Below, in pieces: positions 11,430 to 22,501 of a DNA stretch of 64,000 nt. The notes under the pieces are model-generated. The model saw only the letters and a list, made by a program, of their open reading frames with translations. It was not told where the DNA came from and did not search any database. How positions within the stretch are numbered: position 1 is the first letter of the stretch; each line of letters opens with the position of its first letter. The DNA is from Podospora pseudoanserina (taxonomy: Eukaryota; Ascomycota; Sordariomycetes; Sordariales; Podosporaceae), in NCBI RefSeq assembly GCF_035222485.1, contig NC_085922.1, forward strand, positions 139,001-203,000, given 5' to 3'. Position numbers and translations under genes: made by a program.

Positions 11430-12642
11430 GCGTGGTGTCCCGCCTGGTTGACAACGGAGTATGAGTATCAAAAAGGGTCACCATGCAAAATAGATATTCA
11501 GGACGCTTCTTCCATCACACTCCATGAGAGCTTGTTTCCTTTGTGGTATTTTTTTTACCTCGGCACTTTACCCAACTATCTACCTAGGCACATAAAAATA
11601 GATGTGGCGACATTACTAGATGCAGCCAATCATTATCTCAGCCACCACAGGGTGGCATTCCGTCTCTCCACTGATACCTTGAATTGCAGAGACACTTGTA
11701 TGTCCACCTGACGCAGATTGTGGGCCACTTTGGCGCGTCACAGCTATGGGGAAGTTGAAGACGGTGAGGAGGGGATCGAGGTGACTGCTTGTAGGATTGA
11801 TGGGCTGCGGAAAGACGCACATCATGGCTTTAAGTGGCTACCCTGGTATGCAGCATGCAATATTGGGGATTGGAGGTGGCGAGGTTGGGGCAGCCAAATC
11901 AGCGGGAAGGCAAAGCAGGATCAAAGAGGTAGAACCCTTGATCTGTTGAATACATCAATAATTCGGCGTCCACGAATGGCATCTATTCAGACAGGCGGGC
12001 TATGGGGTAGGTCCCTAGGGGAAAGTGACAGCAGAGCCTCTGTCTGAATCAGCTTATGCATAAAGCGAAAACATACTTCACCTCATAGGCCCTTTTGTAA
12101 ATATATCTGCCCTTTCCAGAGGAGACAGCTAACATATCTACTTACTCAGCGTGGGGCCCTAGACAAAACGACTAGGCACACACAATCTCTTTGTTTACTT
12201 TTTCTTAGGGGCACTCAGGGGAGATAAGGGGCGCACAGCCCAGTCCACACTCGTCAACAAACGGCTCAGGCAAAACGTTTCAGGGAAACAAGCAAAATCA
12301 AATTTCATAACTCAATCTCAAAAACAAAAAAAGAGAGAGCATCTTTTTCAAAAGTCCCCCCCACAAACCGGATGAGACCAGATCCAAAGAGTCAAAGAAG
12401 AAACCACTTCCCCACTCATCCGCTCGTTATCCACCACTCCCTTTCCAATCCCCCTCATCCTCCTCAAGATCCCTCGGCTTCAAATCCCCTCCCCCCTCAC
12501 CACATCCTCGATAACATTGAAAAGCGGAGCACAAAAGAAAAGTCTCATCATCATCCCCTTTTCATCCCGCTCCTCTCCGTTCCTTCAGCTGTTGCAGCCC
12601 CCCAGAAGATATCCAAGTGTCCTCTCAATGAGAAGAAGAAAC
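11430..12642. other. Intergenic between convergent genes
   Basis: About 1.2 kb between two genes whose 3' ends face each other. Only short open frames without protein features were seen. The right part (12,360-12,600) is C-rich on the plus strand and is probably the 3' UTR region of the DUF4360 gene. Confidence 0.45.
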
Positions 12643-12780
12643 TTAGCGGCAGAACTGCCAGTTGGTGCGGAAGATGACGTGAATGCTGCCGTCGAAAGCG
12701 TCCACCTGTGGAAGAAATGGTCGGCGTTAATGGCCCTCGTAATTAGCCCTTCTATTCTTTTTTCTCTAATGCATTCATGA

Positions 12781-12814
<34 letters not shown>

Positions 12815-13778
12815 GGTGATGATGATTATGATGATGATGGCAGATTAATATGTGTGTTAGGTAGGTAGGTGAGGAGGATAAGGTGGGTGGGTATCTAGTA
12901 AGTGTTGTGGTGTGTGTGTGTGTGTGTGATGTTTTTTTCCCCGGAGCCGCCGAAGGACCTTGTTCTTTTCTTTCTTTCTTTCCCCCTTGGAGATTGGTTA
13001 TGGTAGAAGAGTGTGTGTGGGTGATGTGTGGAGAGGTAGTAGTAGGCAGGCCAACTCAGGCGCTTGACGTGGGAACGCAACGGCGCCACTTGAGCGCGAG
13101 CTTTTGGGGAGCACTAACAGTCATGGTTCCGAAGTAGGGGGTCGCAAGAGGAGTAATGCGGATCTCGGAGTTGACGTTGAGGATGGCGGTGGTCTTGCCG
13201 CAGGCGGAGAAGGCCTCGACACCGACGCCGGCGAGCATGTTGTAGTTGTCCTCGTAAGGGGCGACGAGGTTCTTCTGGAAGACGACCTCCTGGCGCGGGT
13301 CGCCGGAGAAGGTGTAGCCGGCGCGGACGGTACCGGTCTGGCCCTGGGCGAGGGAAGCATAACCGGTGAAGCGGGTCTCGATGACGGAGAACCTAGGAAG
13401 GGAAAGGCAGCAGGTGTTAGTATGTTCCGATGCGTGCTCGAGAAGAAGATGTCTCTTGGGTCAAGTAGTAGACTTGACTCACTGGTATCCTGAGGGGAAC
13501 TGCAGGTTGATGCTGATGCGGCAGTTCTTGCGGCTGTCAGTAGCGGGGCTGGTGCCAGGGCCGGCAGAGACAATGTATCTGTCAAAGGCAACATCGAAGA
13601 TGGTGCCAGTGGCGTCAACGTTGACAAAGGCGTGGCCAGCAGGGCAGCCAGTACCGATGGCAGTGACACCGAGGATCTTGATGTCGCTGGCGTCGGGGAC
13701 CTGAGGAGTGATCAAGGTCTGGCGCTCAATGACGGCGGCCGAGGCGGCGCCGGCAAGGAAGAGGGCGGAGAAACGCAT
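12643..13778 (-). CDS. Secreted DUF4360 protein
   Basis: Exons 13778-13483, 13392-13119 and 12705-12643; 210 residues. A signal peptide (MRFSALFLAGAASAAVIE) starts the protein. The body has the DUF4360 pattern: GCPAGHA near the start, GTIFDVAFDRYIV, KNCRISINLQFPSGYQ, FSGDPRQ, FSACGKTTAILNVNSEIR, and at the end a short exon encoding VDAFDGSIHVIF and a terminal FCR with the last cysteine. Four cysteines are placed to pair. The first intron (90 nt, GTGAGT..TAG) is ordinary. The second (413 nt, GTTAGT..CAG) is several times the local norm and carries microsatellites. The last exon is inferred from phase and from the family's C-terminus, so it is less certain than the rest. Family function is unknown; members are secreted. 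Confidence 0.8.
12778..12840. repeat. (GAT/GGT)n microsatellite inside an intron
   Basis: Runs of TGA/TGATGA switch to GGTGGT and back to GATGAT over about 63 bases. They lie within the 413-nt second intron of the DUF4360 gene (12706-13118). Confidence 0.9.
12902..12930. repeat. (TG)n microsatellite inside the same intron
   Basis: A TG dinucleotide run (about 10 units) lies in the long intron of the DUF4360 gene, just after a (TAGG)n run at about 12,857-12,870 and before a (TTTC)n run near 12,965-12,985. Confidence 0.85.
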
Positions 13779-13910
13779 ATTGAAGGGACTGAAAGCGAAA
13801 GCTTAAAGATCTTGCAAGGTGTGGAATGAAGAGCGAAGTGGTGACGGTGAGATGAGAAGTGAGGATGAGGATGAGGGAATTCAGAATCTCAAACTTGGGA
13901 TGATCAACAG

Positions 13911-13920
13911 TCTTTTATAC
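13911..13920 (-). promoter_or_regulatory. TATA box of the DUF4360 gene
   Basis: The minus strand reads GTATAAAAGA, a near-perfect TATA box, about 135 bases before the ATG at 13778. It suggests a focused, strongly transcribed promoter. Confidence 0.55.
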
Positions 13921-13929
13921 ATGATTTTC

Positions 13930-15645
13930 TCTGCATCACTTTCTCCTTCTGACCATTCCCAAGTCCTACAGAGCTGGTGATGCTCTAGTCTGAGAACGAG
14001 GACCAAAACAGACAGCGGACCTCGTCTCCGAGCCTTGCCCGTGTCGCCATTCCCATTCTGGCCGTCGACGAGACTGAATTCCACTTCCTCATCGGCCTTC
14101 CTCGCGGCCGAGTATCACGTCACAATCAATACTGCGACCCCCACTTGCTAGTCTCGCGATGCCGTGATATCGACCAGACTCACCACGGTGGACTTTGTAG
14201 CTCAGAATAGTGTCATGGTCAAAATAAGGTTGATTAAAAGGGAAGATCCATGTGAGTCCGGGGCCGTCAAGTCCCACTGCTGGCACAGCAATCTACCCCA
14301 GAATAGCTTACAGTCTCGCTTCCCGGTTTCCATGTGCCCAAAGTCGACTGTGTTGTTATTTTTGTCGACTTTTTCATCAAAATTAATATCTGCTCACGTC
14401 TTGGTAGATTGGCTAACCAGGTGGCTGGACAGTGTCGGACTGTCAGTGTCTATCAGGATCCGCTTACGCCGTCATGCTGGTCGAGGAGGTACGAAGCAAC
14501 CTGATATTGTTACGGTGCTGTTGTGCCTGGTGCCTCGCAGGACGCACCCGATGTATCATGTCTGCCCGTTCGGCGACCTCACAACGGCCTCGCAAGATGC
14601 AACGCTCTTGACCTTGACAATTGGTGTTGGACGACACATGGACGCTCTGGGATCCAGCAAGGCTCGCACTTTGGTAGTCGGTCCGCATACACGGATGTCC
14701 CCATCCGACTGGTTCAAGAAGGTCGACCAGAGACACTAGACTGCGGTTTGAAATTGCCTAGGCCGAATCAGACTTCTTCTTGGAGAAGCCCCCGGCATCG
14801 TGATGCTGGGCCCGGACGTTGAATCGCCAAGATTCTTGGCCAGATGCCGTGTGTTGGTTCAAGGGTCATGTAAGGGAACTCGCGATGTCACTGTCACGAC
14901 ATTCTCGTCACCACATTGGCTGGCCCTATCCGGTACCGAGAGAGCCACAATATCGGCCTCGGAAGACCACCCACCATCGGAGAATTGGGAATCTAGATGA
15001 AAAGGTTAAACTTTGTATGAGGAAACATGTCTCCAAGCCGCCTATGCTGCCCCCTTTTTTCGGTTTTGTTTTTCGACCACGTTGAGGCAATCGCAGAGCC
15101 GCTCAGACCCGGGAAAACCGCGGGTTGATGCCAGCCCAGTGAAAATAAATCAACTGCATGTGAAGCGGGCGAAGGGTTGGTGGCTCGTGGGTGTCATCGC
15201 TACCTGTTCTGCAGGGTTCAGTGTCGATGTTTTCATCTGCGGATAAAGTCGAACATGCTCTTGGCGCCTGATTTTGGTTGTTTCTCCCCGCAAAATTCGT
15301 GCCTTATACATTCGCCTAGGTGCTATTTCCAACACAGAAGGTGATTCGGGACAGGTCACGGTGCCATTTGCCGTCTAATTCTGTCTGCAGGTCGTACCCA
15401 ACCTGGGTCTGGCGTTTGCTCATGCGAACGTCAGGTGTTGTTCTTGGTTGAGAGAGCCTCAAGTTTTGTTTCCTCAGATATACCAAGCTCGTTCAAGCGA
15501 CCTTTGACAAGCCGACATACCCGGAAGTTTGTCTGTAGGACCTCAGCATCCGAGGAGGAGAGTAAGTAGCCCTCTTTTTTGTCTGCTCGCTTTGATAGCC
15601 GAGAGGCGGCCGACCTGCCAGAACCGTATACACATACTGATGGGA
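13930..15645. other. Intergenic, no gene supported
   Basis: About 1.7 kb. The longest open frame (14164-14739, plus strand) has no homology that I recognise, an unlikely composition and no splice context. I see no RNA gene or repeat. Confidence 0.45.
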
Positions 15646-16725
15646 CTACGACGAGGACAGCAGGTACTCCGCAATTTCTGCAAACTCCCTGCCATGTTGC
15701 AGCTTCTCTCGCCAGCGCAGTGGTATCGCCTCGGCCCCGTCCCGGGCCCCCAGGAGACCTCCCGCAATGGCGCCGTTGGTATCCGTATCCCGTCCTACTC
15801 TCACAACATCGACGAGAATGTCTTCCAACGACCTCGGGTCAAACATGGCGGCCACAGCAAGCTTGAGGGACTCGAGCACATAGCCCGAGGCTCCCCGCGG
15901 GAGCTCCTCTCGAAAGTTCCTTGCGCTCCTCGGTCCGTGGAGTGCGAAATCATCCAGCTTTACCCTATGTCGGCCCCCCTCCATCGCCCTCTGCACCTTT
16001 CCCACCGCACTCTCAACCCGCCCCCCTCCTCTCCCCTCCCTCTTCTCCTTGTCCCCAACACCCTTCAACACCTCCATGCCAGCCTGCCACGCCTCTTCCG
16101 CATTCTTCCCTTCCACCAGAGCCCCCACCAAAGCATTATACACCACACAGCTAACAACACAGCAACTGTCATCATGCGTAACCGCCGAAATCCCCATGCT
16201 CTCCTCCACCATCCTCCCCTCATCCCGTTGAAACAAGGCAGTAGGTACACATCTCATCAGACTACCATTCCCCGCCCTCCCCTCCCCCGCCCCCGACTTG
16301 CTCGCATCCCCATACGCCTTGAACGCCATGATCCCCTGCGCCGTGGCCCCCCCAACATCCCTCGGCTTCCTCCCCTTCACCCTCCCCGGCCAATCCCTAC
16401 CCTCAAACCAATCAACAAAATACCACGCCGCCCTTTCCACCACCCCCTCCCCTCCCTGCCCTTTTTTGTCGTTCCTCGCCTCATCATAATAAGCCAGCAG
16501 CACCGCCCTCGTAAGGTCAGTATCGTCCGTCGCATCCCCTGCCTTCCACCCAAAGTGCCCCCCGCCGATGATGTCTCTCAGAGGGGAGGGGAACTTTTGT
16601 TGGATCTCCTCCCAGGACATGAACTCTAGCGTCGCGCCCAGGCTGTCACCTGCGTGGACGCCCAGCAGCGCTCCCAACACGCGGGAAGTGTCTCGTTTGT
16701 CTTCTTTTTCTGGTGCGGTTGACAT
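15646..16725 (-). CDS. ADP-ribosylglycohydrolase (DraG/ARH family)
   Basis: Single exon, 359 residues. The ATG at 16725-16723 sits in a good context (ATCATGTC); the open frame continues 18 codons upstream but without another ATG. The metal-binding and catalytic motifs of the family are present. These are GVHAGDSLGA near residue 24, GDATDDTD at 63-70 (acidic cluster binding Mg ions), a glycine-rich AGNGSLMR segment in the middle, and GRDTDTNGAIAGGLLGA at 311-327. Family members remove ADP-ribose from proteins or small molecules, or hydrolyse related N-glycosidic bonds. Which substrate this one uses is not visible. There is no signal peptide, so it is cytosolic or nuclear. Confidence 0.9.
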   Translation of the reverse strand: MSTAPEKEDKRDTSRVLGALLGVHAGDSLGATLEFMSWEEIQQKFPSPLRDIIGGGHFGWKAGDATDDTDLTRAVLLAYYDEARNDKKGQGGEGVVERAAWYFVDWFEGRDWPGRVKGRKPRDVGGATAQGIMAFKAYGDASKSGAGEGRAGNGSLMRCVPTALFQRDEGRMVEESMGISAVTHDDSCCVVSCVVYNALVGALVEGKNAEEAWQAGMEVLKGVGDKEKREGRGGGRVESAVGKVQRAMEGGRHRVKLDDFALHGPRSARNFREELPRGASGYVLESLKLAVAAMFDPRSLEDILVDVVRVGRDTDTNGAIAGGLLGARDGAEAIPLRWREKLQHGREFAEIAEYLLSSS

Positions 16726-17101
16726 GATGTTGAGAGTGGATAAACTCGGAGATAAACTGTTTGCGGTGGTGATCGACAATGACGGAGATAGTGATGATAA
16801 GATAGCTAGGTAGGCTCTCGGTGGTGATGATTGTTGCGGAAGGTGCAGTTCCGTTTATTGGAAAAGGGAAGATAGAAAATCAGGGGACCAAACGGTGAAG
16901 CGGGGTATATGTCTACCTCTCTTGGCTGGCTTGCGTAGGTGGTTGCCTCGCATCAACGCCTCAGGCATCGCCCCCCCACACACACCGAGCTCGTGCAAAG
17001 CATACCGTTGAAGGCTTTTTAGTTCAAATCCATCATTACGTTGTCATCATTTTCATTAAAAAAAGAAAAAAAAGAAGAGCTTTTGGCTATGCAATGTCGG
17101 T
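16726..17101. other. Intergenic spacer
   Basis: 376 bases between the start of the ADP-ribosylglycohydrolase gene and the stop of the SulP gene, both on the minus strand. It holds an A-rich run near 17,056-17,075 that may belong to the SulP 3' end. Nothing else was seen. Confidence 0.45.
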
Positions 17102-19508
17102 TCAGTTGAGCACGCCCTCTCCTCCCTCTTCAACCTCGCTCAATTTGAGTGCCTCGGACACATCATTCACAAAGTGGTCCTCTCCCCCTGCCAGGTCCAT
17201 AATCCCGCTACGAATCAGTGTCCTGCCCACCTTGGAATCCCGCGATGGCACCCGGCTGAAGAAGATTCTGACGCCCCTCTGGCGGTAGTCTCTGACAATC
17301 TCCTCCAAGACCTGCGCACCGCTCCCATCCAGGCCCGTGACGCCGTGGATGTCAAAGATGATATTTCTGTTGGAGTCTTCCCTGCGCAGTCTGGGCAGGG
17401 CAGGATGCGCCATGCTAGTCCCGTACAGCTCCAGCCGCCGCAGTCTTGTCTTGAGCTCACCCGTGTTGGCAAAAGTTAAAGGTTCTGGGATCTTGACGAT
17501 CAGGCATCCCTCAATAAACTCCAATCTGTCCGGATTGGCCTCGGCATTCTCGAACCGGTTGGTGCCCGGAATGCGACCGAGGATCTGGATGCGTGGGCGC
17601 GTGGCATGCCGGATGACTTGCAGGAGTGACAAGAAGACGCCAATGGCCATGCCGAACGTCAGGCTAAAGAATATGGTGGTCAGGAGGATGGTGAGCATGA
17701 GGCCCAGCTCGTTCCACGCGTGGATCTTGAGAAAGAAGGAGATGTCGTGAGGGCATTCCTCGATCAGTGACCACGCAACGACCGAGATCAGGGATGAAAG
17801 CACTGGTTTCTGCAAAACACTCGTCAGCATCTGATCACACGAGAATTTCTATCAAAGCACAAACCGGGAGATAGTAGAGATAGGGCAAGCAAAAGGCAAT
17901 GCAGAGCAGTGTCAGGCCGCTCAGGATGATGGACGACATGGGTGTTCTCCCACCGGTCGACCTGTTCACTTTGCTCCTGCCATAGCCGCCAAACCCAGGC
18001 AAGCTCATGAAGCACCCGCCAACGATATTGGCGACGCCCAACGCAACGAGCTCCCGGTTGGGACTGAGCTGGATCTCCGCGAACGACGCTCCGCCCAGAC
18101 TCTTTGCGGCAACAGACGACTCGAAGAAACCCAGCAGAGCAATCAGGAAGGCGGTGCTGGTGGCTTCGCGGATATACACCATGTTGGACCACTTGAACGG
18201 CCAGCGGAAAGTGAACGAGTGCCCACTTGCTGCCTCGACCTTGCCCAGGACAGCAACACCGGCCTTGTCCCATTCAAAATAGTATGTCAAAAAGGCCGAC
18301 AGAACCACCACCAGGAACCGATCTGGAATGTAGGCCACCCCCGGATATCGGGGCTGCAATCTCCTTTTGATCTCCCGACAGACCATGATGACAACAAAGC
18401 TCGTAGCAGCCACAGTGAACGTCAGCGTGTGCGCCTTGTCCAAGTTCCCGAGGATAAACCACAGTTTGTCAACACTGCTCGCGTGTCCAACACGCGCCTC
18501 CTCCGCCAGCTTCTGCAACCCCAGCTCGGGAATCAGCTGGTCAACTGCAATCACGGCACCAATGGCACTGATAAAGCCCCGAAGGAACGGCCTCGACAGC
18601 ACACTATCCAAAAACCCGAGCCTCGCCACGCCGGCAATCAGCACCATCGCCCCCGCCAGCCCGGCCACAATGCCACAAATCCTCGCATGTAAAATCGCAT
18701 CATTGTCCCCTCCCTCCCCCTTATCCACGCTCCCCTTGATCACCGTCCCCACAAGCAGCGACCCCGCGGCCTCGGGCCCGATAACCATCGCCGGACAGCT
18801 CCCCAAAAGCGCGTATATGAACGGGTTGAAAACAAACGAATACAACCCATTGATGGGCGGGACATGGGCCAGATTGTCCGCCAGCGACAGCGCCATGGGG
18901 ACGTACATGCCCGCCACCGTCAGCGCGGCCACAAAGTCGCCCTTGAAGTAGCTCCAGCTGTACTCCCTGGCCCAGACCAGCACAGGCATGTAATACGACA
19001 TGTACATGAGCGCATTGTCCCGGATGCCGTGCCGCTCAGCAAGATCCCTACTCGTGCTCATCTTTTTGCTGCGCATCCTCGCCGCCCATGTTTTTGGCCT
19101 GCGCTGCCGTGGTGCATTGTTTTGCCCCTCTGCCGGGGCGGAAGCACCACCCGTTGCCGGCTCGGCTTCGCTTTCGGATTGAGCTGCGCTGTCGCCGTCT
19201 CTGGCACTGCCACTGCCACAGAGGAACGACCGGGGGCTTGTCGGGCGAGGGGAGAAGGTGCCGTGGTCGCAGGGGCCGTCGTGGACGTGTTCGTGTTCCT
19301 TGAAGTCGAGGGCCGAGTCGAGGAGAGAGGTCGCTTCGGTGGGGTTTGGGCGGCTCGGGCCGGCCGAGTGTCTCCGGTCAAAGTAGCCGGTACCGGGCTG
19401 GTCGGGGGAGGAGGACAAGCCCGAGTCGATGGATCCGTACGATCCGGCTGTGATGCTCTGGCGCAGGCCGCTCGGGTTCGTCGGCGCGTGAGGATTGCCC
19501 GCCGCCAT
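17102..19508 (-). CDS. SulP/SLC26 anion transporter with STAS domain
   Basis: Exon 1 is 19508-17865, the intron 17864-17810 (GTTTGT..CAG), and exon 2 17809-17102; 783 residues. A hydrophilic N-terminus (about 165 residues, Ser/Pro-rich with a His-rich EHEHVHDGPCDHG patch) precedes the membrane core. SulP landmarks are FVAALTVAGMYVPMALSLADNLAHVPPINGLY cut across TM1-2, then GPEAAGSLLVG, GFISAIGAVIAVDQL, and FMSLPGFGGYGRSKVNRSTGGRTPMSS. The C-terminal exon carries the STAS fold, with NIIFDIHGVTGLDGSGAQVL about residues 680-700. The family carries sulfate or other anions, and some fungal branches act at the vacuole. The long N-terminus resembles the fungal branch that is not the high-affinity sulfate permease, so I do not claim sulfate. 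Confidence 0.88.
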
Positions 19509-19939
19509 GTTCGTCCGTCTAACAGAGCAGAGGGGTGAACAGACAGGGAGGGTTTGGTGAGTGTTATTGGGCCATCAATTATGATGTTGGAAGAGTGGAG
19601 GAGCGGTCAGGTCAGGGCTGGCTGGACAGGGGAACTGTCCCCGCGGAGCCTAGGCCAAACGTAATAGCGTCTCAAAAAATGCAACGGGAGGCTTTGCGAA
19701 TTGAGAGGCGAGGCAGGCCACAGGGAAGCTTGGGGCGCGCGTGTGAGGTTACTCTACGGAGTATCCCGTATGCGTTTATCCAGTGCTGGGAGCTGGGTGA
19801 CCCCGCAGTGTAGGTGGGTTTCAGGTCTGCACAGCCAATCAAGGAAAAAGGGTTGCCAATTGCCAAGGCCCCGTTTGCTCGCAAGCTTGATTACATTGTT
19901 ACATAATTCACGATGTATCATCCCATTAATCCGGTACTG
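19509..19939. other. Intergenic spacer
   Basis: 431 bases between the SulP start and the stop of the modin-like gene, both on the minus strand. It should contain the SulP promoter. No distinct element was recognised. Confidence 0.4.
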
Positions 19940-22042
19940 TCATACAATAAACACACTCAGCCGACTGCCCATCAGCTCGCTCTTGGGAAGCTGCACATCC
20001 TTCTTGTCAAAGTCATGTAGCAGCAGCCAGCAGATCATCCTAAACACCAGCGCAAACCAGATGGTGTTCCTCCTGATCTCCGTATTCGTCAGTCCGTGCT
20101 TCCTCCATGTTTCAGCCCTGCTCGGGGTGGGCGGTAGCCTGCCATTGCTGAACGTCCCTGTGGCCCTCCTCGAGTTGATCCCGAGTGTCGGCGGCCTGGG
20201 TGAGGAGTGTGTCGTCGTGTTTCCGGTGCCATCCTCACTCATGGTCCCCATTGTCTGCGCCGTTGTCGTCTGCTGCAGCCCCACCAAACCAAGCCCGTCG
20301 TACCCGGGCTCGGAGTAGTGAATATCCTTGGAGGCTTGGGCAGCCTCCTGGTCATAATGCTGGTTTGTGTCGTCAAGGCTGACGGCCCTGATGCGGATAT
20401 CGTCAAAGTAGTGCTTGATCAAAGCCGCCTCGCGCTTCTCGTGTGGTGTCTTGAGTAGATCGTCAAAGGACACATCGCCTGTTGCGCCTTCGTCGGTCGG
20501 CATCGGTGGGAGCAGGGGGGGTTGCGCCGGTGTGCCCGGTGCTGATGCTGACATTGGGAGGTGAGTTGGTCTCCCGGTAGGCGGCGGGGCGGCAGCTGTT
20601 GGGCTGTATTCCGCCCAGTCGATGTCTCGTTGAGAGGTGTTGATTGCCAGCAGAACCTCCTGGACATGACGGCGGAGGACGTCGAGCACGACATCTTTGG
20701 ACGTCTTTTTCAGGATGCTGTCACCTACCTCGTCAATGGCCTCGTGCAGATCATTGAGGCACTTGGGCGAGTATTCTCCGTCACGTTTGGGAAGCTCTTC
20801 TTCCAGGTCGCTGGCCAGTCTGTCAATGTTGGCGAGTTCGGTTGGGGGTGTGTATTTTGGCCCCTGGTCTGTGTTGATCTCAAAGTTCAGCCTCTTGCGG
20901 AACTCGCTCAGCAGGCGCCGGGGCGAAAAGGCCTGTTTGTTCAGAGCGAATGCCACGGGGTTGGGCAGATAAGTGAATGGCCGATCCTTGATGTGAAATG
21001 GCCTTGCCAGCATGGCCAAGACTTCAAAGACAACAGGAAACAAATGCACATGCTTCTTTGTTTGGTCCGAATAGCACTGCGTCGTGTACTCGTTGCACCG
21101 GATCAGGTTGAGCGTCTCGGCAATCTCGGTACGGCTCCCCAGCTGCAGCGTCTTGAGATCTTTCTGCTCGTTGATGGGCGCTTTCCAATTCCTGTCGTCC
21201 TTCTTGTCCCGATAAAAGGTCGGGACGTTCCCAAAACTGAGCTCTTTGACCTCAGACGTCGGTATCACCCTGTTCTTCTCGAACCTCGGCCAGCCGGGCT
21301 TCTCGAACGTGAACACCAGACCAAAGTCATGGACCCTGTTCCCGAGCACACTATACCCGTTCCCCTCGGCGCGGTACTTGTTGTTGTCACGGTCAAACTC
21401 CTTCCAGTATATCCCAAGCACAGCGCAGAGCTCGATGATATGACAAATCGCCGTCGTCGCGTAAGGCCTCTTCACCGCAGGATGCTTGTCAAAACTCCTC
21501 CTCATCGGCTGAATAGCCACCGCCAGCGACACCGGCCCCTCATACGGAAGAGTGACAGGGCTTCGCATGCCGCTCTCCGTCGCAAACTTCCTCCACTCGT
21601 TCGCCTCCCACTGCTTCGAGTCCCGCTCCATCATCTGCGCCGCCTCGATGGCCAAGATCCACGTCGCCAGCTCGTTCTTGTGCGTGTGGACCCGCTCCCT
21701 CAGATCGTTGGTCGGCAGCTCAACTCTGGTCTTTTCACAGCTCTCGCGCGTGCCGTCCACGTACCAAATCTCCTTGTCGTCGATGGGACCCCTCGTGTTG
21801 TCGCTGGCGGCCATGAATATGATGGGCGCCTCGTACTGCACCTCGCCCCGGAACCACCTGAAGCTGATCTTGGCGTGTTCTGCCCATTTTCCCAAGACCT
21901 CTTTGTCGCGAATCGAGAGACCGTTGATCCTCCCAATGACGGCTTGGACATACTGCAATACTACGCCAAGCAAAGCGAAAAGTGAGATGACCAGGGCGGC
22001 AATGGCCACCTTTTCCTCCACAGTGAGATCGTTGTCGCTCAT
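19940..22042 (-). CDS. Modin-like (MOD-A-type) protein
   Basis: Single exon, 700 residues. The ATG at 22042-22040 (MSDNDLTVEEKV) is chosen; the frame is open further up but without a better start. A membrane helix lies right at the N-terminus (VAIAALVISLFALLGVVLQYV). It is followed by a conserved-looking block (GEVQYEAPIIFMA, IWYVDGT, RVHTHKNELATWILAIEAAQMMERDSKQW cut over two motifs). A proline-rich stretch with PxxP motifs lies around residues 510-545, and a hydrophobic segment sits near the C-terminus. Proteins of this layout are annotated 'modin' in fungi after Podospora MOD-A, a proline-rich suppressor of heterokaryon incompatibility needed for female organ development. Whether this is mod-A itself or a paralogue cannot be settled here. 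The biochemical function is unknown. Confidence 0.7.
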   Translation of the reverse strand: MSDNDLTVEEKVAIAALVISLFALLGVVLQYVQAVIGRINGLSIRDKEVLGKWAEHAKISFRWFRGEVQYEAPIIFMAASDNTRGPIDDKEIWYVDGTRESCEKTRVELPTNDLRERVHTHKNELATWILAIEAAQMMERDSKQWEANEWRKFATESGMRSPVTLPYEGPVSLAVAIQPMRRSFDKHPAVKRPYATTAICHIIELCAVLGIYWKEFDRDNNKYRAEGNGYSVLGNRVHDFGLVFTFEKPGWPRFEKNRVIPTSEVKELSFGNVPTFYRDKKDDRNWKAPINEQKDLKTLQLGSRTEIAETLNLIRCNEYTTQCYSDQTKKHVHLFPVVFEVLAMLARPFHIKDRPFTYLPNPVAFALNKQAFSPRRLLSEFRKRLNFEINTDQGPKYTPPTELANIDRLASDLEEELPKRDGEYSPKCLNDLHEAIDEVGDSILKKTSKDVVLDVLRRHVQEVLLAINTSQRDIDWAEYSPTAAAPPPTGRPTHLPMSASAPGTPAQPPLLPPMPTDEGATGDVSFDDLLKTPHEKREAALIKHYFDDIRIRAVSLDDTNQHYDQEAAQASKDIHYSEPGYDGLGLVGLQQTTTAQTMGTMSEDGTGNTTTHSSPRPPTLGINSRRATGTFSNGRLPPTPSRAETWRKHGLTNTEIRRNTIWFALVFRMICWLLLHDFDKKDVQLPKSELMGSRLSVFIV

Positions 22043-22501
22043 CTCTGGCGCTTCATGGATGGGTGAGTGAAGCAGACCATTTTGACGAGGCTGGGAGCAG
22101 GAGATGATGAGGGGCGAGTGCGCGTAACCTGGCGGCTGAGCACTCTTGTCCCAACTTCCATGCAGCCACTCGCCTCTCTGACTCAATTGGGATTCGCGTC
22201 AAAATTTGGACAAATGCTTGGTTGGACCTTGAATTTTCTGACAGGTCTGCGCCTCTGCACTGCATCGTCGATAGTAAACAATCACGAAAAAGCCAGCAGA
22301 TGTCTCCAATATTACGGGGTGTTATATCTATGGGTATACCGTACCAAACAGAACAGAACAGAAACCCCAACCTAGCTCACCAAACGCCGAGCTTTCCCTT
22401 ATTCCATGTCCGTCACAACGTCGCTCGTCGTGACCGCCATTAGTAAAACAATGCAAAAGTCCAAAAGAAACATACTACAAACAAGGCAACACGACAACGC
22501 A
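22043..22501. other. Intergenic spacer
   Basis: 459 bases between the modin-like start and the ATRIP-like stop, both minus strand. No element was recognised. Confidence 0.4.

Noticed and set aside
14164-14739. 191-codon open frame on the plus strand
   Set aside because: No recognisable motif. An opposite-strand frame over the same bases is equally open, so coding is not supported.
16725-16779. Longer N-terminus for the ADP-ribosylglycohydrolase
   Set aside because: The upstream codons contain no ATG, and the ATG at 16725 has a good context.
17015-17040. Second tRNA-like loop (AGTTCAAATCC)
   Set aside because: No cloverleaf could be built from the surrounding sequence on either strand.
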